A stretch of DNA of 64,000 nucleotides from Gammaproteobacteria bacterium (GCA_017425245.1 JAFOOX010000037.1:62001-126000); one strand, 5' to 3'; shown: positions 45,665-58,711, counted from the first letter of the stretch. Numbers and translations are program-made. Notes: generated by a model not told the origin, from the sequence alone.

Positions 45665-46102
45665 TTACCAACTGCTGCTGCGCCGTGCCCACTGTTGGGT
45701 TACCCATTCGTCACTTTCCCGCTGCTCGCGCCGTTCGCGTGCTTTGCGCTGCTTTTCTGCCTGTTGGGCCACCAGCCAAGCGAGGGCTTCGCGCCGCTGA
45801 TGGGCATCCAGCCATTGCTGGCGGCGTTCTGCCTCCGCCTGTTGATGCTGGGTAACCTTATATTGCTGCTGAACGATCAGGCCATCGAGCCGGGAGAGAA
45901 AATGCTGAAGCTGACTGAAGGCCGAAGCCCCCAGACCTTGCTCACCACGCTGACTGAGCTGACCGAGATAATCGAGGCGGTACTGTTGCAGCATGGTCAT
46001 CTGCTGCTGCTGGCGCAGCGTCGCCTGGGTTGCTTCGGCCAGGCGCAGGGCACAACCCTTCTCCTGATCGGTTGCCAATTCGAGAAGGCGGTCAAAGCTC
46101 AT
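45665..46102 (-). CDS. fliJ: Flagellar export chaperone FliJ
   Basis: Coiled-coil stalk of the FliHIJ ATPase complex. 145 residues, almost entirely helical and rich in Gln, Arg, Glu and Leu (EATQATLRQQQQMTMLQQYRLDYLGQLSQRG), matching the family pattern. Three bases separate it from the fliI stop. The 79-base gap to fliK carries the sigma54 promoter, so fliJ probably ends the fliE-J unit, although no terminator is seen. Confidence 0.92.
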   Translation of the reverse strand: MSFDRLLELATDQEKGCALRLAEATQATLRQQQQMTMLQQYRLDYLGQLSQRGEQGLGASAFSQLQHFLSRLDGLIVQQQYKVTQHQQAEAERRQQWLDAHQRREALAWLVAQQAEKQRKARERREQRESDEWVTQQWARRSSSW

Positions 46103-46105
46103 GGT

Positions 46106-47446
46106 TTAGCTCCTCCCGGCCAGCAGTTGTTCCAGCCGCAGCAGCGAGTCGTCATAGGTCGCCACGTCATGCATCGACTGCTGCAAAAAAGCGCGAATGG
46201 CAGGCAGCAAAGCCAGTGCCACATCCACTTCCGCATCACTGCCACGCTGGTAAGCGCCAATGGCCACCAGATCACGGTTGCGACGATAGGCGGCCAACAG
46301 TTGTTTGAGCCGCCGCGCCCACTGCTGATGCTGGCCACTGGTGATGGCGGGCATAACGCGGCTGATCGAGGATTCGACATCAATGGCCGGAAAATGGCCG
46401 GCATCGGCCAGATCGCGCGATAAGACGATATGGCCGTCCAAAATGGCGCGCGAGGCGTCGGCAATCGGATCCTGCAGATCATCGCCTTCGGTCAGCACGG
46501 TGAAGAAGGCGGTGATGCCCCCCTGCTGGACGTTGCCGTTACCGGCCCGCTCCACCAGTGCCGGCAGGCGGGCAAATACCGACGGCGGATAGCCCTTGGT
46601 GGCGGGCGGCTCACCCACCGCCAGTGCGATCTCGCGCTGGGCCTGAGCATAACGGGTCAGGGAATCGACCAGTAGCAGCACATTGAGCCCCTGATCGCGG
46701 AAATACTCGGCGATGGTGACCGCCGTTTCACAACCCTTGAGGCGCATCAGCGGCGAAGCATCCGCCGGAGCAGCCACCACCACACTGCGCGCCCGTCCTT
46801 CGGCCCCCAGGATATCGTCAATAAACTCTTTTACTTCGCGGCCACGCTCGCCCACCAGACCAACCACCACCACATCGGCAGTGGTGCCTCGGGTCATCAT
46901 TCCCAGCAACACGCTTTTACCGACGCCAGAACCGGCAAAAATGCCCATGCGCTGGCCGCGGCCAACGGTGATCACGGCGTTGATCGCCCGCACGCCAACG
47001 TCCAGCGGACGATCAATCGGTTGACGCTGCAGCGGATTGATCGCTTCGCGGCGCAAGGATGACTGCTGGTTGGTGATGATCGGGCCCAAACCGTCAAGGG
47101 GCTGGCAGCGGCCATCGACTACTCGGCCGAGGAGTTCCATGCCCACCGCGATGCCGGTTCCCCCCGCCAGCGGCGTTACCCGCGCGTCAGGCAACACGCC
47201 ACGGGCTTCGCCGGCGGGCATCAGCAACAACTTGTCGCCGGAGAAGCCAACCACTTCGGCTTCTACTTCGCCCGATTGGGTTTCAACCGCACACAGGCTG
47301 CCAATGGGAGCGCGACAGCCGACCGCTTCAAAGGCCAGCCCCACCACCCGCGTCAACCGGCCAGAGACTGCCGGCCGCGCCACCGCGATGGCGGCCCGGT
47401 AGCCATCAAGCTGGTCAATCAGCTGTTGGGGAGTGCGCAGCATCAT
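46106..47446 (-). CDS. fliI: Flagellum-specific ATPase FliI
   Basis: ATPase that unfolds and feeds export substrates. 446 residues related to F1-beta: Walker [40 protein letters not shown], Walker [21 protein letters not shown] and [18 protein letters not shown] are all canonical. Two adjacent ATGs (47446 and 47443) follow GAGG; both overlap the end of fliH by about 30 bases. Confidence 0.96.
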   Translation of the reverse strand: MMLRTPQQLIDQLDGYRAAIAVARPAVSGRLTRVVGLAFEAVGCRAPIGSLCAVETQSGEVEAEVVGFSGDKLLLMPAGEARGVLPDARVTPLAGGTGIAVGMELLGRVVDGRCQPLDGLGPIITNQQSSLRREAINPLQRQPIDRPLDVGVRAINAVITVGRGQRMGIFAGSGVGKSVLLGMMTRGTTADVVVVGLVGERGREVKEFIDDILGAEGRARSVVVAAPADASPLMRLKGCETAVTIAEYFRDQGLNVLLLVDSLTRYAQAQREIALAVGEPPATKGYPPSVFARLPALVERAGNGNVQQGGITAFFTVLTEGDDLQDPIADASRAILDGHIVLSRDLADAGHFPAIDVESSISRVMPAITSGQHQQWARRLKQLLAAYRRNRDLVAIGAYQRGSDAEVDVALALLPAIRAFLQQSMHDVATYDDSLLRLEQLLAGRS

Positions 47447-48284
47447 TTACCTCTGAGGCGCTGGCGGCATCGGCTGCCGTCGTGGCGATGATTCGAGGTA
47501 CTCGCTGATGCAGAAAGCGTTCCAGCAACTCTTTGACAGTCTCCTCCAACCGCACCTCGACCCGCGAGGTCTCGGTCTCCAGCTGGCAGTCACCGCGGGC
47601 CAGGGCGGCATCAGTACGCAGTTTCCAGCCGCGCTCGCGCAGCTGGCTCTCACTGTAACTGGCTTCGACCAGGGTGCGATCTTCTGGGCTCAGAGTCAGC
47701 ACCAGCTGCGGCGTGTTCAGCGGCAACACACTGACCGCCTCACGGATCACGGCGTGGATCACATCGGGATTGGTAGCCACTTCAGTGCGGATCACCGCCT
47801 TGGCCAGCGCCGCCACCAGCGCCACCAGTTGCCGCTCGACCGTCAGGTCCACCGCTTGCAGCGGTTTTTCCAGTTGTTTGGCCAAGGCTTCCCAGGCGGC
47901 AATGGCGCGATCGATATCAACTTTGGCGGCGGCCAGCCCTTGGGCATGGCCCTCCTCGCGGCCGACCGTCAGCCCTTCGTCTCGGCCTTGAGAAAAGCCC
48001 TCGGCGTGGCCCTGTTTGAGCCCTTCCATCCGCCCCTCGGCCAACCCTTCGTCGCGAGCCGATTCACGGATCGCCTCCAGTTCCTCGGCGGTCAGCGGTT
48101 TAACATCGATCTGATCGTCATCCGCTGGCCACTCTTTGGCCTGCAGATCCAAACCAAAGGGATTGACGGGAGGACGGCGGCTCTCTTCAGTGGCCACATC
48201 CGGCAACGGCCAGTTGTGAATCGCCTCTGCCTCGGCGGCGTCGGGCGATACCAGGCTTTGCGCCGGATGGAGGTTGAGCGCCAT
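47415..48284 (-). CDS. fliH: Flagellar export regulator FliH
   Basis: Regulator of FliI that links it to FliN at the C-ring. 289 residues; residues 76-120 hold an unbroken Gly-x3-Gly helix repeat (about nine successive glycines at four-residue steps: [20 protein letters not shown] onwards), a hallmark of FliH, followed by the V-ATPase E-like C-terminal domain ([23 protein letters not shown]). Eleven bases after fliG. Confidence 0.93.
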   Translation of the reverse strand: MALNLHPAQSLVSPDAAEAEAIHNWPLPDVATEESRRPPVNPFGLDLQAKEWPADDDQIDVKPLTAEELEAIRESARDEGLAEGRMEGLKQGHAEGFSQGRDEGLTVGREEGHAQGLAAAKVDIDRAIAAWEALAKQLEKPLQAVDLTVERQLVALVAALAKAVIRTEVATNPDVIHAVIREAVSVLPLNTPQLVLTLSPEDRTLVEASYSESQLRERGWKLRTDAALARGDCQLETETSRVEVRLEETVKELLERFLHQRVPRIIATTAADAASASEVNDAAHSPTAD

Positions 48285-48295
48285 CAGTTATCCCC

Positions 48296-49330
48296 TTAAA
48301 CGAAGTCTTCGCCGCCACCGCCACCGAGCATCAGCTCGCCAGCATCGGCGAGGCGACGGGCAATGGAGAGAATCTCTTTCTGCGCAGCTTCCACTTCGCT
48401 GACACGGATTGGGCCCATCGCTTCGAGATCGTCACGCAGCATGTCGGCGGCGCGCTTCGACATGTTGTTGAGGAACTTGTCGCGCAGCTGATCGTCGGCA
48501 CCCTTGATCGCCTTCATCAGGATCTCCTGCGGGATTTCGCGCAGCAGGGTCTGAATACCACGGTCGTCGACGTCGGCGAGGTTTTCGAAGACAAACATCA
48601 GATCCTGGATCTGCTGGGCAAGCTCTTCGTCGTTCTCGCGAATCGAATCCATCAGCGCCCCTTCGATGTTGGTATCGAGGTAGTTCATGATGTTGGCAGC
48701 CGCTTTCAAGCCGCCCATCTTGGCTGCCTGCGCGCCCGACTGACCGGCGAACTGTTTCTCCATGATCTCGTTCAACTCCTGCAGCGCTGCCGGTTGCACC
48801 TCCTCGAGGTGGGCGATACGCATCATCAGGTCCAGCCGCACCTTCTCAGCGAATTGGCTCATGATCTGGGCCGACTGTTCCGGCTCTAGGTAGGAGAGAA
48901 CGATGGTCTGGATCTGCGGATGCTCGTTCTGGATGATCTGGGCCACCTGACGGGCATCCATCCATTTGAGTGAGTCGAGACCCTTGGCGCCACCGCCCAG
49001 AATGATCTGGTCGATGATGTTATGGGCCTTGTCCTCGCCCAAGGCGACGGTCAGGGCCTTGCGTACGAACTCCTCGTTATTGAGGCCGACGCTGGAGTAA
49101 CGCTGGATGTCGTCAAGAAATTTCTTGTGGACAGCAGTAAGGCGCTCTTGGGTAAAGTCCTGCATCCCGGCCATCTCCATCCCCACCTTCTGCACCTGCT
49201 TGGGTTCAAGGTGGCGCAGGATGTTTGCTGCGTCCTCTTCGGTCAGTGACAGGAGCAGGATGGCGGTCTTTTCAAAAGCACTCAACGTGTTGACGTCAAA
49301 TGCTTTCTCTTCTTTCTTGGCTTCGGCCAT
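48296..49330 (-). CDS. fliG: Flagellar motor switch protein FliG
   Basis: C-ring protein that contacts the stator. 344 residues: N-terminal FliF-binding domain, middle domain with the EHPQ motif (QNEHPQIQTIVLSYL), and a C-terminal torque domain with the charged helix region NLADVDDRGIQTLLREIPQEILMKAIKGADDQLRDKF. Three bases after fliF. Confidence 0.97.
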   Translation of the reverse strand: MAEAKKEEKAFDVNTLSAFEKTAILLLSLTEEDAANILRHLEPKQVQKVGMEMAGMQDFTQERLTAVHKKFLDDIQRYSSVGLNNEEFVRKALTVALGEDKAHNIIDQIILGGGAKGLDSLKWMDARQVAQIIQNEHPQIQTIVLSYLEPEQSAQIMSQFAEKVRLDLMMRIAHLEEVQPAALQELNEIMEKQFAGQSGAQAAKMGGLKAAANIMNYLDTNIEGALMDSIRENDEELAQQIQDLMFVFENLADVDDRGIQTLLREIPQEILMKAIKGADDQLRDKFLNNMSKRAADMLRDDLEAMGPIRVSEVEAAQKEILSIARRLADAGELMLGGGGGEDFV

Positions 49331-49333
49331 GAG

Positions 49334-51079
49334 TTACTTCCTCGCGTCTTCCTGCAGCCAGCCCTTGACCACCATGATGGCCAGTTCCGGTTCGTTGGCC
49401 ACCAGAGCCCGCACCGCTTTGAGCACATCCTCGTCGCGATGCAGATCCGGCAGCTGGATCTTGCCACCGACGATGGACCCGATCAGCTCTTCGTTAACCT
49501 TCTCGTCGAGGGCATCGCTGGCCTGTAACAGACGACCTTCGAGACCGGCAGACACAGGGCCATCGAGCAGCATGCGATCTTCGTCGGCCACCTTCTTCTG
49601 CGGCGAGGTCAGACGTTTAAGCATCGGCCGCACCACCATCAGCAGCAGCAACAGTACCAACAGCACCCCGGCGCCGATACGCACCGCCGGCATAAACCAA
49701 GTTTGTTCCCACACCGGGATCGGCTCTAACGGGTACTCATCTTCAGAGACAAAGGGAATGTTCACCAGTTCCAGCGAATCACCACGGCTGACATCAAAGC
49801 CAACGCCAGCCTGCAGCAGCCGGCGGATATTGGCCAACTCTTCGGCGCTGCGCGGTGCCGGTGCTGCCTTTTCACCCTCGGCCGCAGGGGCCGCACCATT
49901 AAGGTAGTTAATCGCCACCGATACGCTGACCCGACGAACCGTGCCTACCTGAGAACGGGTATGGCTGATGGTCTGGTCCAGCTCATAGTTGCGGGTTGCT
50001 TCACGCATTGAGCGCCCGGGTGCCGCCTTGGCCGCATCACCGGCGGCGGCTTCTTCCGGAATATTGGCGTTCATCGGAGGCTGGTTGGTCAAGGCGCCGG
50101 GAATACCGGAGCTGCCACCACCGACAGAGTTTTCTTCAACTGTCATCTCTGAGCGAAGCGATGGCATGTCGGAGTTGTAACGACGGGCGGTCTGCTCCAC
50201 CGCCGTGAAATCCATGGCCACATCAACCTGGGCGGTGTAGTTCCCGGGGCCCACCACCGGCAGCAGGATGGCATCAATTTTTTCCAGATACTCGCGCTCA
50301 CGCTGGCGCTCAAGCTCATAGTCCTTGCGGTTCTGGGCGGCGGCCGCGTCCTGACTGCCAGAGTTGAGCAGACGACCGTTTTGATCGGTGACTGTGACCC
50401 GTGCCGGTTCCAGACCATGCACGGCAGAGGCGACAATGTCGACGATCGAATCCACCTCTTCACGCTTCAGACTATTGCTGCCACGCATGGTCAGCACCAC
50501 GGTGGCCGAGGCTTTCTGTTCACGACGCAGGAACGGCGATTCTTTGGGCAACGCCAGCAATACCCGCGCCCGTTTGACGTTCTTCAACTCTTCGATGGTG
50601 CGGGCCAAGGTCTGCTCGCGCGACAGGTTGAGGCGTTCCCGCTCCAGCCGCTGGCTGACCCCAAAGCCCATATCCTGCATCAAAATCTCACTGCCGGTGG
50701 TCGGCTCTTGGGACAAACCTTCACGGGCCAGCAGCAACTTCACCTGCTGATACTGTTCCAGCGGAATGTAGAGAGTGTTCTTGTCCAGCCGGTACTTGAT
50801 CTTGCTGCCATCAAGGATGTCCAGCGCCTGCAGCAGCTCGGGGGTATCCAGCCTGTCCAGTGGCCGCATCTCCGGCTCCTGGATCCACACCATCACCATC
50901 ACGGCAATGGCGAGACAGATGGCCAAGGTGAGAATGATCACCACCTGACGCAGGACGTCGATCGAACCCAGGTTGGCCATGAACGAGGATTTGCTCTCTT
51001 CGGCTTTGGCGGCAGGCGGCGGGACATTGTCATGACCGCCGGCGACCACCATTCCCGTTGCTGTTGTTGCTTCTGCCAC
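49334..51079 (-). CDS. fliF: Flagellar MS-ring protein FliF
   Basis: Forms the MS ring in the inner membrane and templates the C-ring. 581 residues: first helix (about 45-67, VVIILTLAICLAIAVMVMVWI), periplasmic ring-building motifs (PTTGSEILMQDMGFGVSQRLERERLNLSREQTLARTIEELKNVKRARVLLALPKESPFLRREQKASATVVL includes the FliF signature), a second helix near 455-477 and the FliG-binding tail. It starts at a GTG (51079), with GGAG about ten bases upstream; a later ATG at codon 11 is possible. Confidence 0.95.
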   Translation of the reverse strand: MAEATTATGMVVAGGHDNVPPPAAKAEESKSSFMANLGSIDVLRQVVIILTLAICLAIAVMVMVWIQEPEMRPLDRLDTPELLQALDILDGSKIKYRLDKNTLYIPLEQYQQVKLLLAREGLSQEPTTGSEILMQDMGFGVSQRLERERLNLSREQTLARTIEELKNVKRARVLLALPKESPFLRREQKASATVVLTMRGSNSLKREEVDSIVDIVASAVHGLEPARVTVTDQNGRLLNSGSQDAAAAQNRKDYELERQREREYLEKIDAILLPVVGPGNYTAQVDVAMDFTAVEQTARRYNSDMPSLRSEMTVEENSVGGGSSGIPGALTNQPPMNANIPEEAAAGDAAKAAPGRSMREATRNYELDQTISHTRSQVGTVRRVSVSVAINYLNGAAPAAEGEKAAPAPRSAEELANIRRLLQAGVGFDVSRGDSLELVNIPFVSEDEYPLEPIPVWEQTWFMPAVRIGAGVLLVLLLLLMVVRPMLKRLTSPQKKVADEDRMLLDGPVSAGLEGRLLQASDALDEKVNEELIGSIVGGKIQLPDLHRDEDVLKAVRALVANEPELAIMVVKGWLQEDARK

Positions 51080-51105
51080 GGCTCAGTTCTCCTCGACGCT
51101 GACGG

Positions 51106-51471
51106 TCAGACCGTCATGCTCATAACTTCTTTGTAGGCTTCAACCAGCTTGTTGCGTACCTGAACAGTGGCGGTGAAGGCGATGCTGGATTTTTGCGAAG
51201 CGATCATCACATCCGACAGACTCAAACTGCGGTCGCCCATGTCGAAGCGGGTTTGCATGTCGCTGCTGGTCTTCTGCAGACCGTTCACGCCATCGACCGC
51301 CTGACGCAGCATCACCGCGAAACGTTCACCCGCTGGCGATACCGTGGAAACCGGGCTGGCACCACCGCCCAGCGCAGCCATTGGATCCTGGCCCAACCCC
51401 GGCACCCCGCTACGCGCTTCGCGCAGCATGGCCAGCATGTCAGCTTGCAGTGGGTTAGCGTCGATACGCAT
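51106..51471 (-). CDS. fliE: Flagellar rod/MS-ring junction protein FliE
   Basis: Joins the MS ring to the proximal rod and is the first exported substrate. 121 residues; FAVMLRQAVDGVNGLQKTSSDMQTRFDMGDRSLSLSDVMIASQKSSIAFTATVQVRNKLVEAYKEVMSM is the full family pattern split over two helices. First gene of the fliE-J unit, with a sigma54-type promoter upstream. Confidence 0.95.
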   Translation of the reverse strand: MRIDANPLQADMLAMLREARSGVPGLGQDPMAALGGGASPVSTVSPAGERFAVMLRQAVDGVNGLQKTSSDMQTRFDMGDRSLSLSDVMIASQKSSIAFTATVQVRNKLVEAYKEVMSMTV

Positions 51472-51513
51472 CCTGTCCCCCGGTCGTCAAAAGACTGTCG
51501 ATAACGGGGGTAA

Positions 51514-51529
51514 AGCAAAAGCCTTGCCA
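51514..51529 (-). promoter_or_regulatory. Candidate sigma54 promoter for fliE
   Basis: Minus-strand TGGCAAGGCTTTTGCT differs from TGGCACG-N4-TTGCW at one position of the -24 box. Predicted transcription start about 30 bases before the fliE ATG. Located in the 170-base gap after flrC, which otherwise shows no gene or clear terminator. Confidence 0.7.
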
Positions 51530-51641
51530 GCAATGGGCGCAGCTTGGCTGAGGGTGGTCAAAACGGGATGGAAGGGGAAAAAAGAGCGGGTGACCGACCA
51601 GCGGGCGGCGATGGCCGGGAGCACCCGCAACAGGGTAAGGG

Positions 51642-52994
51642 TTAACCCGGGATCTGGATCCCGGCTTCGCGCATCCGCGCCAGTTTGTAGCGCAAGGTAC
51701 GGGGGCTGATGCCGAGACGTTCGGCGACGCTCTGGCGATTGCCCTGGCAACGGTCGAGCATGGTCAGGATCACCTGATGCTCGCGATCGCGCAGCTCATC
51801 ATTGAGTTCTACTTCATCATCGCCCAGGCCCAGTGCCGGGGGCGGATTGATCGAGGCCGCAGCCATAGTCAGCGGCTCGTCACCGAGCAGCAGCGATTCC
51901 TCATCGATCCGATCACCACTGGCCAGGATCAGCGCACGTTGAATGACGTTATCCAATTCGCGCACATTGCCCGGCCAGTCATGCTGCTGCAGCCGCTGAC
52001 GGGCGGCAGGGGTCAGCAACGGCTGACGGCGGCCACTGCGGGCACAGTGGCGGGCCAGCAAATGTTCGGCCAGTGGCAGGATGTCGGCAGGCCGTTCCCA
52101 CAGCGCCGGCCAGCGTAGTGGAAACACATTGAGGCGATAAAAGAGATCCTCGCGGAAGCAGCCGCTGGCCACCGCCTGACGCAGATCGCGATTACTGGTG
52201 GCCACCACCCGCACATTGAGGCGAATGGTCTTGCGGCTACCGAGCCGCTCCACTTCCCGCTCCTGAATCACCCGCAGCAGCTTGGCCTGCAGGTTGAGAT
52301 CCATCTCGGTGATCTCATCCAACAACAGGGTGCCGCCCTCGGCCTGCTCAAACTTGCCAGGGCAGGCCTGGAGGGCACCGGTGAAGGCACCCTTGTCGTA
52401 GCCGAACAGGGTCGCCTCCAGCATGTTGTCGGGGATGGCGGCGCAGTTGATGGCGATAAAAGGGGCATCGGCTCGCGGCGACTGCTGATGGATATAGCGG
52501 GCAAGCACCTCTTTGCCGGTGCCGCTGGGGCCCAGCACCATGACGTTGGCATCGCTGGCCGCCACGCGAACCGCCAGCGCCAGCAGTTCACGGCTGCGCT
52601 CATCGGCAACCACCGGGTCAACCCGGTCGGTGCGTGGCTGAGGGGCATAGCGGCTGACCATGTTGACCAGCACCTGAGGCGCAAACGGCTTAGCCAGATA
52701 ATCGGTGGCCCCTTCGCGCATCGCCCGCACTGCATCATCAATGGTAGCGTAGGCGGTCATCAACAGAATCGGCAGTTGCGGCCACTGGCGGCGCACCGCA
52801 TGGAGCAGGGCAAAACCATCGCCATCGGCCATCTGCACATCAGAGACGATCAGGTCCACGCTGTGACCACGCAGCACGCCAAGCGCCTCGCTACCGCTGG
52901 CCGCCGTCAGCACCGCGAAATGGGCCAGCTCCAGAGTATCGACTAGCGCCTCGCGCAGGCCGGCATCATCTTCGACAACCAGAATGGTGATCAT
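51642..52994 (-). CDS. flrC: Sigma54-dependent flagellar response regulator FlrC (FleR)
   Basis: Activates class III flagellar operons with RpoN after phosphorylation by FlrB. 450 residues: receiver domain with Asp9-Asp10 and phospho-acceptor Asp52 ([13 protein letters not shown]), AAA+ domain with Walker [10 protein letters not shown] and the sigma54-contact loop GAFTGA intact ([11 protein letters not shown]), Walker [10 protein letters not shown], and a C-terminal Fis-type helix-turn-helix ([27 protein letters not shown]). Overlaps flrB by four bases. Confidence 0.95.
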   Translation of the reverse strand: MITILVVEDDAGLREALVDTLELAHFAVLTAASGSEALGVLRGHSVDLIVSDVQMADGDGFALLHAVRRQWPQLPILLMTAYATIDDAVRAMREGATDYLAKPFAPQVLVNMVSRYAPQPRTDRVDPVVADERSRELLALAVRVAASDANVMVLGPSGTGKEVLARYIHQQSPRADAPFIAINCAAIPDNMLEATLFGYDKGAFTGALQACPGKFEQAEGGTLLLDEITEMDLNLQAKLLRVIQEREVERLGSRKTIRLNVRVVATSNRDLRQAVASGCFREDLFYRLNVFPLRWPALWERPADILPLAEHLLARHCARSGRRQPLLTPAARQRLQQHDWPGNVRELDNVIQRALILASGDRIDEESLLLGDEPLTMAAASINPPPALGLGDDEVELNDELRDREHQVILTMLDRCQGNRQSVAERLGISPRTLRYKLARMREAGIQIPG

Positions 52995-54037
52995 GAGGCC
53001 TCCGCCACGCCGCTGCTGGAGAGCGGCAACTGCAGTAGAAAACGGCTTCCCCCGTCGGCGCCCGGCTGGTAGCGGACGCTACCCTGGTGCTGGCGGGCCA
53101 CCGCCTGCACCACGGCCAGCCCCAGCCCGGTGCCCTGGCCACGGGTGGTATAGAAGGGTTCAAATATGCGCTGGCGCAGCTCCGCAGGTACGCCTGGCCC
53201 GTTATCGCAGACCTGGAACAGCAGCTGCTCACCACGCACCTCGGCGGTGACGCTGATAGCAACACCACGGCCACCGGCGTCGATGGCGTTGTGCACCAGA
53301 TTCATCAAGGCGCCGGCTACCGCCCGAGGCTGGCCGCAAAAGCGGGCATCAGGCGCTGGCGCAATGGTTAGGCGAGCGCCGTTAAGGGCTACCACCCCGG
53401 CACAGCTTTCGGCCAGCTGCTCCAGCAACTCGGCCACGCTCAGCGTCTCCTGCGGCCCCTGCTCACCGGCGCGGGCAAAGCGCAGCATGTCGTTGACCTG
53501 ATGTTCAAGGTCAGCCAGCCGCGCCTGCAGCTTGGCGGCAAAGCGCGTACGCGCCTCGGCGGCCAGACTGTGGTCGGCCAGATGATTGGCATAGAGGGTG
53601 GCCGAGGCCAGCGGAGTGCGCACCTGATGGGCCAGGGTAGCAACCATCCGGCCCAGTGCCGAAAGGCGTTCAAGATGCGAGATCTGGCGCTGCAGCTCGC
53701 GGGTTTCAGTCAGATCGGTGAGTACCACCAGCTGACCGGCATAAGGGGCCAGCGGCCGGGTTTCAATCTTGACCCGGCGGCCATCGTGCAGTGACACCTC
53801 ATGGCCATCATCGGCACGCGGCCGAAAGGCCCGCTTGATGATGGTCAGCCAGCGCTCGCCAGTCAGCGGTTCACCGAGGAGGGCGATGGCCACTGGATTG
53901 GCCTGCACTACCCGCCCCTGACTGTCGATCACCACTAACCCCGAAGGCAGCAGATCGAGCAGATGACGCCACATCGCCTCCGGCAAGGTCGACGCCGCAG
54001 CAACGGCGACAGGCTGGCGTAAAACGGCTACTGACAT
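52991..54037 (-). CDS. flrB: Flagellar sensor histidine kinase FlrB (FleS)
   Basis: Cytoplasmic kinase partner of FlrC. 348 residues without membrane helices: PAS-like domain (about 20-112), dimerisation helix with phospho-acceptor His137 (MVATLAHQVRTPLASA), and an ATPase domain with N-box LMNLVHNAIDAGGRG, G1 CDNGPGVPAELR and G2 GQGTGLGLAVV. First gene of flrBC, behind a sigma54-like promoter. Confidence 0.94.
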   Translation of the reverse strand: MSVAVLRQPVAVAAASTLPEAMWRHLLDLLPSGLVVIDSQGRVVQANPVAIALLGEPLTGERWLTIIKRAFRPRADDGHEVSLHDGRRVKIETRPLAPYAGQLVVLTDLTETRELQRQISHLERLSALGRMVATLAHQVRTPLASATLYANHLADHSLAAEARTRFAAKLQARLADLEHQVNDMLRFARAGEQGPQETLSVAELLEQLAESCAGVVALNGARLTIAPAPDARFCGQPRAVAGALMNLVHNAIDAGGRGVAISVTAEVRGEQLLFQVCDNGPGVPAELRQRIFEPFYTTRGQGTGLGLAVVQAVARQHQGSVRYQPGADGGSRFLLQLPLSSSGVAEAS

Positions 54038-54079
54038 GGTGACCCCGGTGCACTGTCACGATAGAGATAGCGGGGTCTA

Positions 54080-54095
54080 TGCAGCGGTTGTGCCA
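54080..54095 (-). promoter_or_regulatory. Candidate sigma54 promoter for flrBC
   Basis: Minus-strand TGGCACAACCGCTGCA: perfect TGGCAC at -24, and CTGC instead of TTGC at -12, with correct spacing. About 43 bases before the flrB ATG. Activation by FlrA fits the Vibrio cascade. Confidence 0.65.
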
Positions 54096-54140
54096 GAAGC
54101 CACAACCAGTTGAAATAGATGATGTTAGAGGGATGGCGTC

Positions 54141-54159
54141 AAGGCCCTGACAGGGCCTT
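54141..54159. other. Hairpin just after flrA, no U-tract
   Basis: AAGGCCCT and AGGGCCTT form a perfect 8-bp stem with a three-base loop, five bases beyond the flrA stop. No T-run follows on the minus strand, so it may attenuate or process the transcript rather than end it cleanly. Confidence 0.4.
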
Positions 54160-54163
54160 GGGG

Positions 54164-55630
54164 TTAGAGCTCTTTCTCGTAGGTACCGATCTGGTACTTG
54201 CGCATCTTCTCGACCAGGGTGGTGCGGCGCATCCCCAGCAGTTCGGCGGCGCGAGCCACTACCCCTTCCTGCTTGTCGAGAGCCTGGAGAATGTAGTTGA
54301 CCTCGAGATCCGCCAGCATCTCCTTGAGGTTGATGCCATCTTCCGGCAGATCGGCAGTGCCACCGGAGGCCACAGCGGCAGGCCGTGGTGCACCGTCATC
54401 CTCATCGTCGTCATGGCTCTGGAACATGTGGTTGATCAGGTCACGCTCCAGCAGCGCCTCACTGTAGCGCGGCTCAAACACCTCGCCATCGATATGACGA
54501 TAGCGGCTGGGCAGGTCGACCACATCGACAATGCCCCCCGGATAGAGAATCGACAGCCGCTCCACCAGATTGGACAGCTCACGCACGTTGCCCGGCCAAG
54601 GATGCTGCATCAGCGACTCGATGGCGACCTGGGTAAAACGCACGGTGGCGCGGTTCTCGGCCTCAAGGCGGGCATTCAACTCCTGCAACAGCAGCGGAAT
54701 GTCATCCTGACGCTCGCGCAGTGCCGGGGTCGTGATCGGAAAAACGTTGAGGCGGTAGTAGAGATCCTCGCGGAACTTGCTATCGACGATCATTTTTTCC
54801 AGATCGCGATGGGTCGCCGCCACCACCCGCACATCAGCGGCGATCGGCTGATTGCCCCCTACCCGCTCAAATACCCGTTCCTGCAGCACCCGCAGCAGCT
54901 TGACCTGCATCGCCAGCGGCATGTCACCGATCTCGTCAAGGAACAGAGTGCCGCCCTGGGCCATCTCAAACCGCCCTTTGCGGCTGCTGATGGCCCCGGT
55001 AAACGAACCCTTCTCATGGCCGAACAGTTCGCTTTCCAGCAGCTCACCGGGAATGGCGCCACAGTTGACCGGTACAAAAGGGCCGCTAGCCCGTGGCGAC
55101 ATAAAGTGAATGTTACGCGCGATCACCTCTTTGCCGGTACCCGACTCGCCCAGCACCAGCACATTGGCGTCGGTGGGTGCCACCTGTTCAATCAGCTGAC
55201 GCACTTCGGCAATGGCGCTACTGCGCCCCACCAGCGAGCGGAACAGCTTGGTCTGGCCCGAGCGGGCACGCGCGGTGAGCGGATTTTTGCGGTGGTACTG
55301 CTGGGCGCGATGGAGCGCTTCCATCAACTGCCCCTGACGCAGCGGCCAATGGACCCAACCCACCAGGTTGGGGGGGGTATCTTCCAGCGGGCCGTCGCCG
55401 ATCCACAGGAAGGGCAACGCCGGCCGGGTATCGGCTAACTGCTGCAGAAGGGGCAACTGATCGTCGGGAATCAGCACCGCATGCCAGCCATCACTGGTAG
55501 CCAGAGTACGCGCAGCGTCACCCAAAGACGAGGTCAGCACCGTCTGACCAACGAATTCCAGCGCAAAACGCAATTGCTCACGCCGCGAAGTGTTGTCGTC
55601 GATGACCAGAATATCGCTGATGCCTTGCAT
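54164..55630 (-). CDS. flrA: Master flagellar regulator FlrA (FleQ)
   Basis: Top-level sigma54 activator of flagellar genes; relatives bind cyclic di-GMP. From the ATG at 55630 it is 488 residues, the length of Vibrio FlrA: FleQ-type receiver-like domain ([22 protein letters not shown]), AAA+ domain with GESGTGKEV, the loop as GSFTGA (also seen in FleQ), [10 protein letters not shown], and a C-terminal helix-turn-helix ([20 protein letters not shown]). The frame is open 50 codons upstream, but those residues have no family match and cross the promoter. It is divergent from pseB. Confidence 0.95.
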   Translation of the reverse strand: MQGISDILVIDDNTSRREQLRFALEFVGQTVLTSSLGDAARTLATSDGWHAVLIPDDQLPLLQQLADTRPALPFLWIGDGPLEDTPPNLVGWVHWPLRQGQLMEALHRAQQYHRKNPLTARARSGQTKLFRSLVGRSSAIAEVRQLIEQVAPTDANVLVLGESGTGKEVIARNIHFMSPRASGPFVPVNCGAIPGELLESELFGHEKGSFTGAISSRKGRFEMAQGGTLFLDEIGDMPLAMQVKLLRVLQERVFERVGGNQPIAADVRVVAATHRDLEKMIVDSKFREDLYYRLNVFPITTPALRERQDDIPLLLQELNARLEAENRATVRFTQVAIESLMQHPWPGNVRELSNLVERLSILYPGGIVDVVDLPSRYRHIDGEVFEPRYSEALLERDLINHMFQSHDDDEDDGAPRPAAVASGGTADLPEDGINLKEMLADLEVNYILQALDKQEGVVARAAELLGMRRTTLVEKMRKYQIGTYEKEL

Positions 55631-55688
55631 AAAACCTGCTTTCGCTTTCGCATCCACACCAGCCCGTCGCGGGATGGCAGCTGCAGCT

Positions 55689-58003
<2,315 letters not shown>

Positions 58004-58007
<4 letters not shown>

Positions 58008-58711
58008 GGCTGGCGGTGATTCCGGCGCGCGGCGGTTCCAAGCGCATTCCGGGCAAGAACATCCGTGAGTTTCACGGCCAGCCGATGATCGCCTATGCCA
58101 TAGGCGCGGCCCGGGCCAGCGGCCTGTTCGACCAGATCGTGGTATCCACCGACAGCGATGCGGTGGCCAACGTTGCCTGCCAGTACGGTGCCAGTGTGCC
58201 CTTTAGCCGCCCCGCGCCGCTGGCCGACGATCACACCGCCACCCTGCCAGTCATTCAGCATGCCATCCGTGCCTGCGCTGAACTGGGCTGGCAGGCCAGC
58301 GAACTGTGCTGCATCTACCCCTGCGTGCCGCTGCTGACCGCCCAGGTGGTGCAGCAGAGCCACCAGCTGCTGCAGCAGAGCGGCGTCGATTATGTATTCA
58401 CCGCCTGCCATTTTGATTTTCCGCCGCTGCGCGCCCTGACCCTGGCCGCGGATGGCTCAATCAGCCCCAGCTTCCCGCAGCACATTGGCCAGCGCTCGCA
58501 GGATCTGCCCGAGATGATCCACGATGCCGGCCAGCTCTACTGGGGCAAGGCCAGCGCCTGGCTGGCCGCCACCCCGGTGTTTGGCCCCACCAGCCGTGCT
58601 TTGCTGTTGCCCCGTCACCAGCTGGTCGATATCGATACCGAGGAGGACTGGCAGCTGGCGGAGCGGCTTTTTCTGGCCTCACAACACCCGAACTCATTCA
58701 AGCAGGGTTAA
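58004..58711 (+). CDS. pseF: Pseudaminic acid cytidylyltransferase PseF
   Basis: Activates pseudaminic acid as CMP-Pse for glycosyltransferases. 235 residues: RLAVIPARGGSKRIPGKNIREFHGQPMIAYAI nucleotide-binding N-terminus, VVSTDSDAVANVA, and ATLPVIQHAI, all in line with PseF/NeuA-type enzymes. Overlaps pseC by ATGA. Steps 3-5 (PseH, PseG, PseI) are not encoded in the window. GC is high here (41 of 60 in 58081-58140 by hand count) and drops just after this gene. Confidence 0.9.

Noticed and set aside
54141-54159. flrA intrinsic terminator
   Set aside because: The 8-bp stem is perfect but no T-run follows on the transcribed strand, so it is listed only as a hairpin.
54119-55438. 439-codon plus-strand open frame opposite flrA
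   Set aside because: It is the antisense shadow of a clear FlrA gene; GC-rich third positions remove stops, and the translation has no recognisable domain or good ribosome site.
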